This document shows positions 54,324 to 63,963 of a DNA stretch of 64,000 bases, piece by piece. The position numbers were made by a program, and so were the translations under genes. Position 1 is the first letter of the stretch. Each line of letters opens with the position of its first letter. Where the stretch lies: NCBI RefSeq assembly GCF_001509585.1, contig NZ_LNCI01000003.1, positions 62,001-126,000 of the forward strand, given 5' to 3'. A model generated the notes under the pieces. The model did no database searches. It worked only from the letters and a program-made list of their open reading frames with translations, and had not been told where the DNA came from. The DNA comes from Tropicimonas marinistellae (GTDB lineage: Bacteria; Pseudomonadota; Alphaproteobacteria; Rhodobacterales; Rhodobacteraceae).

Positions 54324-54740
54324 CTACTCCTGGATCGACTCAAGATAGTAGGCAAGCGACAGGATGCGGCCGCGCACCACTGTTTCGGCACCGTAGTCGC
54401 CTAGGCTGCCGCCGATCTCGCTGCGATAGGTGGCGCCCCAGATCGGCATCGGGGTGCCGTGGCCGCGCACTCCGGACCGCCCGTCGATGATGTGGATCAC
54501 CTTGAGCATCGGGAACGTGCCGTCGTTGGCGGCGGAGAGTTGCGTCAAGTCGGGCACCTGCACGGTCAGCAGCTTTCCGACCTCACCATCGCCCTTGCCG
54601 TCCTGTCCGTGGCAACTGGCGCAGGCCCAGAGGAATTCCATCCGGTCGGGGTTTTCATCCTGTTCTGCGCCTGCGGGAACGCCCGAAAGCGCAAGGCAGA
54701 CAGCGGCCAGAAGCGGAAGTGCAAATGATTTGAGTTTCAT
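54324..54740 (-). CDS. Monohaem cytochrome c, periplasmic
   Basis: 138 residues: signal peptide (cleavage after VPAGAEQ, about 25), haem motif CASCHG (about 40-45) and a candidate sixth ligand methionine in TPMPIWGATYR. GGAGGAA precedes the ATG at 54740. Small class-I cytochromes of this form shuttle electrons between bc1-type complexes and oxidases or peroxidases. The gene stands alone between convergent and same-strand neighbours; its redox partner cannot be inferred. Confidence 0.9.
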   Translation of the reverse strand: MKLKSFALPLLAAVCLALSGVPAGAEQDENPDRMEFLWACASCHGQDGKGDGEVGKLLTVQVPDLTQLSAANDGTFPMLKVIHIIDGRSGVRGHGTPMPIWGATYRSEIGGSLGDYGAETVVRGRILSLAYYLESIQE

Positions 54741-54880
54741 GGCGGTTCCTCCCTTCGTCGCGAAGGACCCAACCACTGCGGAGTGGAGCTCCGCCCGGGA
54801 CCTCCGTGGCACAAGTATACGAATGCAGGGGAAACTCTGCCATGACGCAGGTCATGCGCGGCCCAACGCGACTGCCTGGA

Positions 54881-55462
54881 TTATCGGGTCAGCACCATCT
54901 TTCCGCCACCGAAGGAAACCTGCGCAAACCGGTTGAGATAGGACATGCCAAGCAACGAGCCTTGCATCTCGCCGCCGTTGACGAGCGCGGGAACGTTGCG
55001 GTCGGTGATCTCGCCCAAGGCGACTTCACCAAGCCGAACCCGCGCTGTCTTGACGGTTCCGTTGGCGGTATTGGCCACGCCGACGAAGGCCAGTCCGTCG
55101 ACCGACAAGCCGGCGCGTTCAGCATCCTGGCGCGACAGCACGATGTCGGACGCGCCCGTGTCGACGACGAACTGAACCGGCGTGCCGTCGATCCGCAGCA
55201 CCATGTGATAGTGACCGTCCGCGGCCATCGGCACTTCGACCCGACCCGCCTCGGCGAAAACCGCCTGTTGCGGTAGGACGGTATCGCGCAGGTCACCCCA
55301 GAGGCCGTATCCAACGATGACGCCAATGAAGATCAGCGCCCAGAGCCCCGCATGACGCAGGCTCCGGCCGAGCGCGCGGCGCTGCGACAGAAAGAAGTAC
55401 CCCGCGATCACGCTGCCCAGCAGCACGAGATAGATCAGCGAAGCAGTCTGGTCGGCGCTCAT
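54881..55462 (-). CDS. Retropepsin-like aspartic protease with N-terminal membrane anchor (TIGR02281 type)
   Basis: 193 residues: two N-terminal membrane helices (about 8-25 and 38-55) and a periplasmic retropepsin-like domain with the active-site VVDTGASDIVLS (about 105-116) and flap and terminal regions MQGSLLGMSYLNRF. The start at 55462 follows GGAGACGCC. As in the alphaproteobacterial SpcP/TIGR02281 group, probably a dimeric periplasmic protease. It starts 76 nt after the MarC stop in the same direction. Confidence 0.9.
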   Translation of the reverse strand: MSADQTASLIYLVLLGSVIAGYFFLSQRRALGRSLRHAGLWALIFIGVIVGYGLWGDLRDTVLPQQAVFAEAGRVEVPMAADGHYHMVLRIDGTPVQFVVDTGASDIVLSRQDAERAGLSVDGLAFVGVANTANGTVKTARVRLGEVALGEITDRNVPALVNGGEMQGSLLGMSYLNRFAQVSFGGGKMVLTR

Positions 55463-55538
55463 GGCGTCTCCTTCGGCGCAGCGGCGGTATGATTGTTCAT
55501 GTAGGGCGCAGGCAGCGCCCGCACCAGATCCCCGCCGA

Positions 55539-56159
55539 TCACCCCGGCATGAGGCCCGCGCCACGCAGCCCGTCAAGGACGAACTGAACCGAGAGCGCGG
55601 CCAGCAGCATGCCGAGGAGCCGTGTCGCCACCACCGTGCCCGTGCGGCCGAGCAGACGTTCCAGCACATTCGCGCTCAGGAAAAGCACGGCCAGCACGGC
55701 CAGCACCAGCGCCATGACGCCAAAGACACCGGCTGCCTGCAAGGGGGTGTTCGCTTGTCCGACCAGCAGGATCATCGCGGTGATCGCACCGGGGCCGGCC
55801 ATCAACGGCACGGCGAGGGGGAAAACGGACGGGTCGGGGCGTTCGTGCTCCTCGGCCGTGTGGTCGCGCCGGGCGGTCCGGCGCTCGAAGAGCATGTCGA
55901 GTGCCGTGAGGAAGAGCAGGATGCCCCCGGCAATCCTGAAGGCAGGGAAGGAAATGCCGATGGCGCCGAGCAGAGCCTCGCCCAGCAGCCCGAACGCCAG
56001 GAGGATTGCAAAGGCGATCCCGATGGCCCGCCAGCCAATGGCGCGCCGCTCCGCCGCGGTGTGGTCCTGCGTCAGCGCCAGAAACACGGGCGCCATGCCG
56101 ATCGGGTCGATGACCACGAAGAGCGCCACGAAGGCGTTGATGTAAAAGGTTGGCTCCAT
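55539..56159 (-). CDS. MarC-family integral membrane protein
   Basis: 206 residues with six membrane helices and the MarC motifs ALFVVIDPIGMAPVFLALT and PLAVPLMAGPGAITAMI. Despite its name, MarC is not shown to be a drug exporter; members probably move small molecules of unknown identity. It is preceded by the ABC-F gene 75 bp upstream and followed by the retropepsin gene. Confidence 0.93.
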   Translation of the reverse strand: MEPTFYINAFVALFVVIDPIGMAPVFLALTQDHTAAERRAIGWRAIGIAFAILLAFGLLGEALLGAIGISFPAFRIAGGILLFLTALDMLFERRTARRDHTAEEHERPDPSVFPLAVPLMAGPGAITAMILLVGQANTPLQAAGVFGVMALVLAVLAVLFLSANVLERLLGRTGTVVATRLLGMLLAALSVQFVLDGLRGAGLMPG

Positions 56160-56234
56160 CGGGCCGCCATAGGCCGTTTTGCGCCCGCCGTCACCCCCCT
56201 TGCAACCGGCACCGGCCGGACGGCCTCGCGACCG

Positions 56235-58091
56235 CTAGCCGTTCTGGGCGGAGCGCGCGGCCTCCAGCCGCTCCTCTGCCGCGAGCCACAGCACTTCGGC
56301 TCGCTCCAGCGCCGCCTCGACCTCCGCGAATTTCTGCTGCCAGAGATCGAGCCGGTCCTTGTTGGCTTCCTCGTAGACCGTTGGGTCGGCGAGGCGGCTC
56401 GCGAGCGTTTCGCGCATTTCCGACAGTTTTTCAATGCGCTGTTCGCACTTTCTCACATCGGACTTCAGGTCTGTCAGCGCCGTCTGGCTGACCCGTTTCG
56501 GTGTCGGTCCAACCTTCGGACGCGCGGGCCTGTCACGCTCCAGCAGCATCCGGCGGTAGGCGTCAAGATCGTCGTCGTAGGGCGTGACACGCCCGCCGGA
56601 GACCAGCCAGAGCCGGTCGGCGACATGGGTGAGCAGGTGCAGGTCGTGGCTCACGAGGATCACCGCGCCGGTATAGGCGGTCAGCGCCTCCACCAGCGCC
56701 TCGCGGCTTTCGATGTCCAGATGGTTCGTCGGTTCGTCGAGGATCAGCAGATGCGGCGCATCGAGCGTTGCAAGCATGAGCGAGAGCCGCGCCTTCTGCC
56801 CGCCCGATAGCTTTGCCACCACCGTGTCGGCCTGTTCCGCGCCGATGCCGAAGCCGCCAAGCATGGCACGCAATTTCGCCGGAGCGTGATCCGGGCGCTG
56901 GCGGCGGATGTGCTCCAGCGGGGTCTCGTCGACGAAGAGCTCGTCCACCTGATGCTGGGCGAAATAGCCCACGCGCAGTTTGCCGGCCCGTTGAATGCGG
57001 CCCTTCTGCGCGTCCAGCCGGCCGGCAAGGAACTTCGAGAGGGTCGATTTCCCCTCGCCGTTCTTCCCCAGAAGCGCGATACGATCGTCCTGGTCGATCC
57101 GCAGCGCGAGCCGCGAGAGCACCGTGGTTTCGCCATAACCGATGGCCGCTCCTTCGGTCGCCACGATGGGCGGGCTGAGCTCTTCCGGCTCGGGAAAGGT
57201 GAAACGCCGCAGCGCCGCCTCCTGGGGCGTCGCGATAGGTTTCATCCGCGCGATTGCCTTGAGCCGCGATTGCGCCTGCCGGGCCTTGTCCGCCTTGTAG
57301 CGGAAGCGGTCCACGTAACTCTGCAGATGCGCGCGCCGCGCTTCCTGCCGTTTGCGCTCGCTTTCGGCGGCGGCGATGCGGGCGGCGCGGGTTTCGGCGA
57401 AGGTGTCGTAGGGGCCCTGGTAGAGCGTGAGCTTGCGGTCCTCCAGGTGCAGGATCGCCTGCACCGAGCGGTTGAGCAACGCCCGGTCGTGGGAGACGAT
57501 CAGCACCGTGTGGGGATAGCGCGTCAGGTAGTTTTCCAGCCAGAGCGCGCCCTCGAGGTCGAGGTAGTTCGTCGGCTCGTCGAGCAGCAGCAGGTCGGGC
57601 TGTGCGAAGAGCACCGCGGCCAGCGCCACGCGCATCCGCCATCCGCCGGAGAAGGCGGAACAGGGCAGGGATTGTTGCTCGGGTTCGAAACCGAGGCCGC
57701 GCAGGATCGACGCGGCCCGCGCCTCCGCCGACCAGGCGTCGATATCCGTGAGACGGGTCTGCACCTCCGCGATGCGCGCGGGATCGGTCGCAGTCTCGGC
57801 CTCCACCAGCAGCGCCGCACGTTCGGTGTCCGCCGCAAGCACCGTATCGAGCAGCGACACCTCGTTGCCGGGCACTTCCTGGGCCACCCCGCCGATCCGC
57901 GCGCCCTTCGGCAGATCGATGGAACCGGTCTCCAGCGTCAACTCGCCCCGGATCAGCCGGAAGAGCGTGGTCTTGCCGGTGCCGTTGCGCCCGACCACGC
58001 CCACCTTGTGCCCGGTGGGAACCACGGCCGACGCATTCTCGATGAGCGGCCGGCCTTCGACGGAATAGGAGATATCGGTGAGCCTGAGCAT
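56235..58091 (-). CDS. ABC-F family ATPase (ribosome-associated)
   Basis: 618 residues: two ATPase cores joined by a charged linker. First core has GRNGTGKTT, FSGGWRMRVALA and LLLDEPTNYLDL; second has GKNGEGKST, LSGGQKARLSLM and LLILDEPTNHLDI. A C-terminal coiled-coil extension (about 540-618) is present. No membrane domains. The ATG at 58091 is chosen because the first ATPase core starts directly (MLRLTDISYSVEGRPL); the frame is open upstream but has no family similarity. Uup/YheS-type translation factors of this layout rescue or tune stalled ribosomes. Confidence 0.93.
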   Translation of the reverse strand: MLRLTDISYSVEGRPLIENASAVVPTGHKVGVVGRNGTGKTTLFRLIRGELTLETGSIDLPKGARIGGVAQEVPGNEVSLLDTVLAADTERAALLVEAETATDPARIAEVQTRLTDIDAWSAEARAASILRGLGFEPEQQSLPCSAFSGGWRMRVALAAVLFAQPDLLLLDEPTNYLDLEGALWLENYLTRYPHTVLIVSHDRALLNRSVQAILHLEDRKLTLYQGPYDTFAETRAARIAAAESERKRQEARRAHLQSYVDRFRYKADKARQAQSRLKAIARMKPIATPQEAALRRFTFPEPEELSPPIVATEGAAIGYGETTVLSRLALRIDQDDRIALLGKNGEGKSTLSKFLAGRLDAQKGRIQRAGKLRVGYFAQHQVDELFVDETPLEHIRRQRPDHAPAKLRAMLGGFGIGAEQADTVVAKLSGGQKARLSLMLATLDAPHLLILDEPTNHLDIESREALVEALTAYTGAVILVSHDLHLLTHVADRLWLVSGGRVTPYDDDLDAYRRMLLERDRPARPKVGPTPKRVSQTALTDLKSDVRKCEQRIEKLSEMRETLASRLADPTVYEEANKDRLDLWQQKFAEVEAALERAEVLWLAAEERLEAARSAQNG

Positions 58092-58378
58092 GGCCCGCCT
58101 CTGCCCCAGCCCCGCGATGCTGTCAACGGCGTGCATTGCAGATAGGCTGCATCTTCTGTCCGGAAATATCCCGGGGTCCGGGGCAGCGCCCCGGCTCTGC
58201 GCTGGTGGCGTCGCAAGCGCCACGCGCGACAATCCGGCGCTTGCCCCGGAATTGATCCCGGATTGGCATCATTCAAAGAAAATGCGCGGATGTTGGCCGG
58301 TTCCGTGTCACGCTGCCTGATCAAGGTCAATCGTGATGGGCGTTCGGGGCGGCCTGTCCTTGCACGTGAGGAAACGCC

Positions 58379-59791
58379 ATGCCGAAACCCAGTTCTGCCG
58401 GAGGCAACAAGTCCACCTCAACGCCGCCCGACGGGGCGATCGTCGGCACCGGGGGAGACGACATCATCACCCCTCTGACTCAGCCGGTCGGCGCGACCCC
58501 GGGCGATGACGTGATCTGGGGCCTCGCCGGCAACGACGAGATCGACGGTGGTGACGGGGCCGACACCATCGAGGGCGGCGCGGGGGACGACACGCTCTAT
58601 GGCGGCGCCGGCAGCGACACCATCAACGGCGGCGACGGATCGGACATCATCTTCACAGGTGCGGGCACCGATTATGTCGACGGCGGAAGCGACGGCGGCA
58701 TCGACGTTGTCATGTACGTGGGCGAGGAAGGGATCGACTACGACGTCGTGATCCTGACCGAGCTCGTCGGAAAGGGTAAGAAGCAACGCGAGGTCGTCAC
58801 CGGTTTCGAGGTTTACGCGCTCGATGGTAGTGGCGATGTCGACTATCTGACCAACGTGGAGCAGGTGCTGTTCATCCAGCCTCCCGAGGAGGGCACCGTA
58901 ATCACCGAAAGCGATTTCGCCTTCGTGCCCTTCGACGGAACGGTGGAGGTTGACGTTCTGGCCAACGACTACATCGAGGGCGGCGACTATGGCGAGGGGC
59001 TTGCGATCTCCGCGATCCTTGACGTTCAGATCGACCTCGACAACGACGGCGTGAACGACGCGGACTTGATCCCGGACGGTGTCGACCTGAACTATTTCAC
59101 CGGTGGCGGCTTGCTGAACGATGGCTCGATTCTGACGCTGACGGCGCAGGACACGCTGATCTGGGACCCCAACGGGCAATATGACGACGTGCCCGCTGTG
59201 GGCGAGGACGCGCCGTCGATCTATTTCTGGTACGAGGCGACGGACGGGGCCGGGGCCGTGCAATACGGCGATGTCAGCCTGCAGGTGAGCTACCCCGCGC
59301 CAGAGGGCGATATCCAATTCGAGGACATGGTCGGAGTTTACGATGACTTCGTGGCCGATCTTCTGGGGATCTACATCTACCAGGACGGGCCTGGCGGTAG
59401 TTTCTGGATCAGCCAGCTCACCTCGGCGACCAACTATTTCGAGAAGCGGGACGCAGGAGCGGCCAGTTTCGACTATGACGGGGACGGCGACGACGAGTTC
59501 CGCGTCTGGACCGACGCCGATGGCACGACGCATGAGATGAACGTCAAGCATGCGGAGGACCAGGCCTTCGATCTGGGTGGGATGTACTTCGTCGGCCTCG
59601 ACGCCGGCGAGGAGGCGACGCTCGTCTTTTCCGACATCAACGGAAACGCCCTGGGTCAGGTGACCGTGACACAGGCGGATCTGGATGCTTCGGGACGCCT
59701 CGACATTCTCAATGCGAGCGGTGTCGAGCAGTTCAATGTCATTGCCGGTGTAGGAGATGACTTCTACGTGGACGACGTGTTCTTCCTCTGA
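58379..59791 (+). CDS. RTX-type calcium-binding protein
   Basis: 470 residues. Six consecutive nonapeptide repeats of the GGxGxDxxx type lie at about 51-104 (GNDEIDGGD through GTDYVDGGS). A Ca-loop-like DLDNDGVND and a cadherin-like [16 protein letters not shown] occur mid-protein, and [11 protein letters not shown] near 360. No N-terminal signal, and an acidic C-terminus ending [11 protein letters not shown], suitable for type I secretion. GAGGAA precedes the ATG. No ABC/HlyD secretion genes are adjacent. Probably secreted or surface-attached; enzymatic role not apparent. Confidence 0.85.
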   Translation: MPKPSSAGGNKSTSTPPDGAIVGTGGDDIITPLTQPVGATPGDDVIWGLAGNDEIDGGDGADTIEGGAGDDTLYGGAGSDTINGGDGSDIIFTGAGTDYVDGGSDGGIDVVMYVGEEGIDYDVVILTELVGKGKKQREVVTGFEVYALDGSGDVDYLTNVEQVLFIQPPEEGTVITESDFAFVPFDGTVEVDVLANDYIEGGDYGEGLAISAILDVQIDLDNDGVNDADLIPDGVDLNYFTGGGLLNDGSILTLTAQDTLIWDPNGQYDDVPAVGEDAPSIYFWYEATDGAGAVQYGDVSLQVSYPAPEGDIQFEDMVGVYDDFVADLLGIYIYQDGPGGSFWISQLTSATNYFEKRDAGAASFDYDGDGDDEFRVWTDADGTTHEMNVKHAEDQAFDLGGMYFVGLDAGEEATLVFSDINGNALGQVTVTQADLDASGRLDILNASGVEQFNVIAGVGDDFYVDDVFFL

Positions 59792-59900
59792 CGTGCGAAG
59801 TGCGGACATGGCTTTTCAAGTCCGGGGCGCCATGTTAGGGCGACGCCGGATTTGAAGGTTGGGCGCTGCGCCCGCCGCCAGCAATAGAGAAGGCAAGACC

Positions 59901-60323
59901 ATGGCCATCGAACGCACGCTCTCCATCATCAAGCCCGACGCGACCAAGCGGAACCTGACCGGCAAGATCAATGCAAAGTTCGAGGATGCCGGCCTGCGCA
60001 TTGTCGCCCAGAAGCGTATCCACCTGACCAAGGCCCAGGCCGGCGTCTTCTATGCCGTGCACAAGGAACGCCCGTTCTTCGATGAACTGACCACCTTCAT
60101 GGCCTCTGAGCCGGTGGTGGTGCAGGTTCTCGAAGGCGAGGACGCCATTTCCAAGAACCGCGAGGTGATGGGTGCGACGAACCCCGCCGATGCCGCGCCG
60201 GGCACGGTTCGCGCCGAGTTCGCGGAATCCGTCGGTGAAAACTCGGTGCACGGTTCCGACGCGCCGGAAACCGCCGCGGTCGAGATCGCCTATTTCTTCT
60301 CGGGCCTCGAACTGGTCGGCTGA
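59901..60323 (+). CDS. ndk: Nucleoside diphosphate kinase
   Basis: 140 residues, normal size. Catalytic H117 lies in [14 protein letters not shown]; other hallmarks are [15 protein letters not shown] and [21 protein letters not shown] precedes the ATG at 59901. Transfers gamma-phosphates between nucleotides. Followed by a clear intrinsic terminator. Confidence 0.98.
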   Translation: MAIERTLSIIKPDATKRNLTGKINAKFEDAGLRIVAQKRIHLTKAQAGVFYAVHKERPFFDELTTFMASEPVVVQVLEGEDAISKNREVMGATNPADAAPGTVRAEFAESVGENSVHGSDAPETAAVEIAYFFSGLELVG

Positions 60324-60350
60324 CCACCCTCGGGTGACCGCATGCACGGC

Positions 60351-60382
60351 GGCCGCTCCCGGCAGGGGGCGGCCCTTTTTTT
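60351..60382 (+). terminator. Rho-independent terminator after ndk
   Basis: GGCCGCTCCC (60351-60360) pairs with GGGGGCGGCC (60365-60374) around a GGCA loop, one G-T wobble, followed by C and seven Ts (60376-60382). Textbook intrinsic terminator, 28 nt after the ndk stop. Confidence 0.9.
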
Positions 60383-60454
60383 GTGGAGTACAGGCTGCTC
60401 GCGCCCCTATGATCGATCCATTGGACACCACGTCCGGGTGCGAGGGAGGCGACG

Positions 60455-60826
60455 ATGGCGGGTCAGGTACTGGGAGTTGGCGGGCTTTTCTTCCGGGCGA
60501 AGGATCCCGGGGCGCTCGCGGAATGGTACGAAACGCACCTGGGCGTCACGCGCGCACCCACGGACATGACCACGCCGCCGTGGGTTTCCACCGAGGGTGT
60601 TACGGTGTTTGCACCCTTTGCCGAGGACACGACCTATTTTCCCGAGGAGCGCGCCTTCATGGTGAATTTCCGGGTAAGCGACCTCGACGACCTGCTGGCT
60701 CGGCTTGCCGAAGCGGGGATCGAGGCCAGCCAGCGGGACGATTTGCCAGGGGTTGGCAGGTTTGCGCGGATACATGACCCCGAGGGAAATCCGGTCGAGT
60801 TGTGGGAGCCCGAAGCGGCCCCCTGA
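60455..60826 (+). CDS. VOC-family (glyoxalase/bleomycin resistance-like) protein
   Basis: 123 residues with one vicinal-oxygen-chelate module: GLFFRAKDPGALAEWYETHLG, FMVNFRVSDLDDLLARL, ARIHDPEGNPVELWEP. GGAGG lies 5 nt before the ATG. It has the usual C-terminal glutamate (E119-like) metal ligand, but the N-terminal histidine ligand seems absent, so metal binding is uncertain. Function not known. Confidence 0.88.
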   Translation: MAGQVLGVGGLFFRAKDPGALAEWYETHLGVTRAPTDMTTPPWVSTEGVTVFAPFAEDTTYFPEERAFMVNFRVSDLDDLLARLAEAGIEASQRDDLPGVGRFARIHDPEGNPVELWEPEAAP

Positions 60827-60848
60827 GCCGGTCTGGCGGCGCGCGTCG

Positions 60849-61178
60849 TCAGCGGCGGACGCCGGTTCCGATCCGGTTGAGAATGCGCTCGATTTCGGTG
60901 GTGTGGGTCTCGGCGGTGCCGGCGACAAGGGCGTCGAAGCGGGCGCGCAGCGCGCTTTTCTCCTTGCCCTTGCAATCGTTCCAGGGGCGGCCCTGCAGCC
61001 CCATCTCTATCACGTAGTAGCCGATGAAGTGGGGCCGCGTGCCCGTTTGCAGCAACCGTCGGTAGGCCGCGTCGGTGCCGAGTTCGCGCAATTGCTGCGC
61101 GGAGAATATCCCGGCCCGGGCAAAGGCCGCTTCCATCGCCGGGCCGAGATTGCGGATAGAGGATATCGGGTCAGCCAT
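60849..61178 (-). CDS. TfoX C-terminal-domain protein
   Basis: 109 residues matching only the C-terminal domain of TfoX/Sxy regulators: ISSIRNLGPAMEAAFARAG, AQQLRELGTDAAYRRLLQ, PHFIGYYVIEMGLQGRPWND. In gammaproteobacteria full-length Sxy activates competence genes; the stand-alone C-terminal domain (helix-hairpin-helix-like) has no established role. Shine-Dalgarno poor. Follows the microgene at 61249-61401 in the same direction. Confidence 0.88.
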   Translation of the reverse strand: MADPISSIRNLGPAMEAAFARAGIFSAQQLRELGTDAAYRRLLQTGTRPHFIGYYVIEMGLQGRPWNDCKGKEKSALRARFDALVAGTAETHTTEIERILNRIGTGVRR

Positions 61179-61248
61179 GGCGCAGAGCGTAATTGCGCTG
61201 AACGCACAGGCATAGTCCGAACTTCGGGCAACCGCCTCCGAGACTGGC

Positions 61249-61401
61249 TCAGATACTGGCGAAGTCGGTGAAGGTGAAGCGCGGCTTGCGGCTCACTTCG
61301 GGCACCGGCTTGGGCTGCTCCTGCTGGGGATCGAGCCGGGTACGGGCCTCTGGCGGACGTTCCGGCAATGACTGGGACTTGGGACTTTTGTAATCGCTCA
61401 T
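61249..61401 (-). CDS. Conserved-looking 50-residue microprotein
   Basis: 50 residues (MSDYKSPKSQSLPERPPEAR ... SRKPRFTFTDFASI), too short for most gene finders. Rich in Pro, Lys and Arg, no membrane segment, probably disordered, with a hydrophobic C-terminal RFTFTDFASI. It lies 70 nt upstream of the TfoX-domain gene on the same strand. I do not recognise the family with certainty, though the tail is reminiscent of small hypothetical proteins of Rhodobacteraceae. Shine-Dalgarno weak. Confidence 0.5.
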   Translation of the reverse strand: MSDYKSPKSQSLPERPPEARTRLDPQQEQPKPVPEVSRKPRFTFTDFASI

Positions 61402-61557
61402 AACACAGACTCACATAATTGCGGCCGCCAACCCCCCGGACGAATCCGCGTTTCTTACAGTGGTTTAAATGTAGACGGTAAATATGACGTTGCGGAAGCA
61501 ACAAAGTGTTACGAAACGAAATGTATCGAGATCATGGCCAATCTGCAACTTTATGAG

Positions 61558-62646
61558 TCAGCCGTCGTCGGTGCCGTCGCGCCGAGAGGCGGCAACAAGG
61601 CGTTTGCCGATCAGGCGGAAGACCATGGGCATGGCGAAAACGACCAGCACGATCCGGACGATATGCATGGTGGATACGTAGGCAACGTCCTGATCCATGG
61701 CAAAGGCGAGTAGGGACATTTCCGTCAGGCCGCCGGGGGAGTAGGCGAGCACGCCCTGGGCAAGGGGCGTCCCGGTAAGCGGGCCGAGAAGGGCGGCGAA
61801 TAGTACCGTGACGGCAAGGAGCACTGCGGTTGCACCGGCACCGACGGCCAGGTCGCGGCCCATTTCCCGTGCGTTCACCCCGGCGAAGCGGCAGCCGAGA
61901 ATCGAGCCGATGGTGATCTGGCTGACGATGACCAGAAGCGAGGGCGGCGGGAGGGTGACAATCTCGGTCAGGTGGGCGATGGCGCTGAGCAGGCCCGGCC
62001 CGAAGAGCTGTGGTGCAGGCAGGCGGAGCGGTTTGCCAAGCGCGGCGCCAGCAACCGCGCAGGTACCGAGAACCGCCCAGTCGCGCAGACTGGGATCGGT
62101 GAGCGATACCCAGGCGCCCGGACCGCGCGCGGCACGGATATCCAGCGCAAACGCATAGAACAGAGCGATGGCGGAAATCACCAGGAAGACGCGCTGTGCA
62201 TGGGCAAGCGCGATGCGGCGCTCGTCACCACCGGCGGCTCCCCCCAGTATGATCATCTCGTTGAGCCCGCCGGGTGCGGCGCAGAAGAAGGCATTGACCG
62301 GATCGTATTTTCCGACGGCGCGGTAGAAGGTGTAGCTCGCGATCGTGGCGGCGGCGAGGAAGGCCGGAAGGAGCAGCAGGGTGCCGGTCCAGGCGCCCAT
62401 GTGCTCGAGCAGCCCGGGGTGGAACCCGGAGCCGAGCATGACGCCGATGACCGGAATGACCACCGGTCGAAGCCCTACGGGGCCGTGCACCGGCGCGCCG
62501 GAGAGCCCTGCAACCCCGCAGCCGAGCATCGGGCCGAGCATCCACGGCAGCGGCATTCCGATACCCCGGGCCACGATACCCGAGAGCGTTCCGATCAGCG
62601 CGGCCAGCAGGATGCGCGGCCAGAGAGAAGAGGGTGGCAGTGTCAT
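61558..62646 (-). CDS. AbrB-family membrane protein (ammonia monooxygenase-regulator-like)
   Basis: 362 residues with about ten membrane helices and two AbrB repeats (ARGIGMPLPWMLGPMLGCGV and AVAGAALGKPLRLPAPQLFG). Conserved proline/glycine turns and CAAPGGLNEMIILG and YSPGGLTEMSLLAFAMDQD segments identify the AbrB permease family, unrelated to the AbrB DNA-binding regulator. Start chosen at the ATG at 62646; ten codons of open frame upstream lack support. Function not established; a transporter is likely. Confidence 0.9.
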   Translation of the reverse strand: MTLPPSSLWPRILLAALIGTLSGIVARGIGMPLPWMLGPMLGCGVAGLSGAPVHGPVGLRPVVIPVIGVMLGSGFHPGLLEHMGAWTGTLLLLPAFLAAATIASYTFYRAVGKYDPVNAFFCAAPGGLNEMIILGGAAGGDERRIALAHAQRVFLVISAIALFYAFALDIRAARGPGAWVSLTDPSLRDWAVLGTCAVAGAALGKPLRLPAPQLFGPGLLSAIAHLTEIVTLPPPSLLVIVSQITIGSILGCRFAGVNAREMGRDLAVGAGATAVLLAVTVLFAALLGPLTGTPLAQGVLAYSPGGLTEMSLLAFAMDQDVAYVSTMHIVRIVLVVFAMPMVFRLIGKRLVAASRRDGTDDG

Positions 62647-62836
62647 GAATGGGCGTCCTGGCGGGACACTTGCCATGCCCCGCTTTCCCGCGCAAGCCGG
62701 GCCGCCCGAGGGTGTAGGCGCGCGGCGCGCAGGCGAGTGTGACGCAGCCGATCCGCGGTTGCGCAGAAACCCTGCGATGCACTAAATCTCGGCCGCAACC
62801 GAAAGGGTCGCACAGACAAAGGGCAGGACATCCCAG

Positions 62837-63928
62837 ATGCGTTTCACCATTCAGCAGATTGCGGAGGCGCTCGGCGCCCGTGCCGAGGGAAACCTGCAAC
62901 AGACCGTCTCCCATGCTGCCGAACCCGCCGGCGCGGCCGCCGATGCGCTGGCGATTGCCATGGCCCCGGCCTATGCCGAGCGGCTTGCCGATGGCGCGGC
63001 GCGGGCGGCGATGCTCTGGGCCGGGGCCGATTGGCGGTCCATGGGGCTGGAGGCGGCGGTGCTCATCGAGCGGCCGCGATATGCCCTGTCCGGGCTGACG
63101 CAATTGCTGGACGCCGGCCCGGGGATCGCTTCAGGAGTGCATGAAACGGCGGTCATCGCGCCGACCGCGGAGATCGGGGACGGGGCGGCTATCGGGGCTT
63201 ATGTCGTGGTCGGCGCGGACGTGCGGATTGGGCAGGGCGCCCGCATCGCTCCGCATGCGAGCATCGGGGCAGGCACGCAGATCGGCGCGGATGCGCTGAT
63301 TCACGCTGGCGTCCGGATCGGCCGCAACATCCGGATCGGCGATCGGTTCACCTGCCAGCCCGGCGCGGTGATCGGCGGCGACGGATTTTCGTTCGTGACG
63401 CCTCAGGCGTCGGGCATGGAACAGGCGCGCGGCACGATGAGCGACGAAGTGGCGAACACCGGCCACGCCTGGGTGAAGATCCATTCCCTGGGCGGGGTCG
63501 AGATCGGTGACGACGTGGAAGTCGGCAGCAATGCGACGATCGACGCGGGCACGATCCGCGCGACCCGGATCGGCCGCGGCACCAAGATCGACAATCTGGT
63601 GATGATCGGCCACAACGTGGTGACGGGCGAGGATTGCCTGTTCTGCGGCCATTCCGGGGTAGCGGGTTCCACCGTGGTCGGTGACCGTGTCGTCATGGCC
63701 GGGCAATCGGGGCTGGCCGACAATATCACCGTTGGGTCCGACGTGGTGGTCTCGGCGGGCACCAAGGTGCTGTCCAACGTCCCCTCCGGCCGCGTGATGA
63801 TGGGATATCCCGCCACGCGGATGTCCGCCCAGGTGGAAAGCTACAAGGCGCTGCGCCGCCTGCCGCGCCTGTTCCGTGAGGTCGCGGAGTTGCGAAAGGT
63901 TCTTTCCAAGGCAGACGGCAAGGACTAA
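62837..63928 (+). CDS. lpxD: UDP-3-O-(3-hydroxymyristoyl)glucosamine N-acyltransferase
   Basis: 363 residues. The N-terminal UDP-binding domain is followed by a left-handed beta-helix of isoleucine-patch hexapeptides (IGDGAAIGAYVVVGADVRIG and onward). The catalytic His is in MIGHNVVTGED, and FCGHSGVAGS follows. AGGA lies 8 nt before the ATG. Third enzyme of lipid A synthesis, adding 3-hydroxyacyl from ACP. Normal family length. Confidence 0.97.
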   Translation: MRFTIQQIAEALGARAEGNLQQTVSHAAEPAGAAADALAIAMAPAYAERLADGAARAAMLWAGADWRSMGLEAAVLIERPRYALSGLTQLLDAGPGIASGVHETAVIAPTAEIGDGAAIGAYVVVGADVRIGQGARIAPHASIGAGTQIGADALIHAGVRIGRNIRIGDRFTCQPGAVIGGDGFSFVTPQASGMEQARGTMSDEVANTGHAWVKIHSLGGVEIGDDVEVGSNATIDAGTIRATRIGRGTKIDNLVMIGHNVVTGEDCLFCGHSGVAGSTVVGDRVVMAGQSGLADNITVGSDVVVSAGTKVLSNVPSGRVMMGYPATRMSAQVESYKALRRLPRLFREVAELRKVLSKADGKD

Positions 63929-63963
63929 ATGTGCCCGACAAAGAGAGCAGGGGAGATGGCAGC

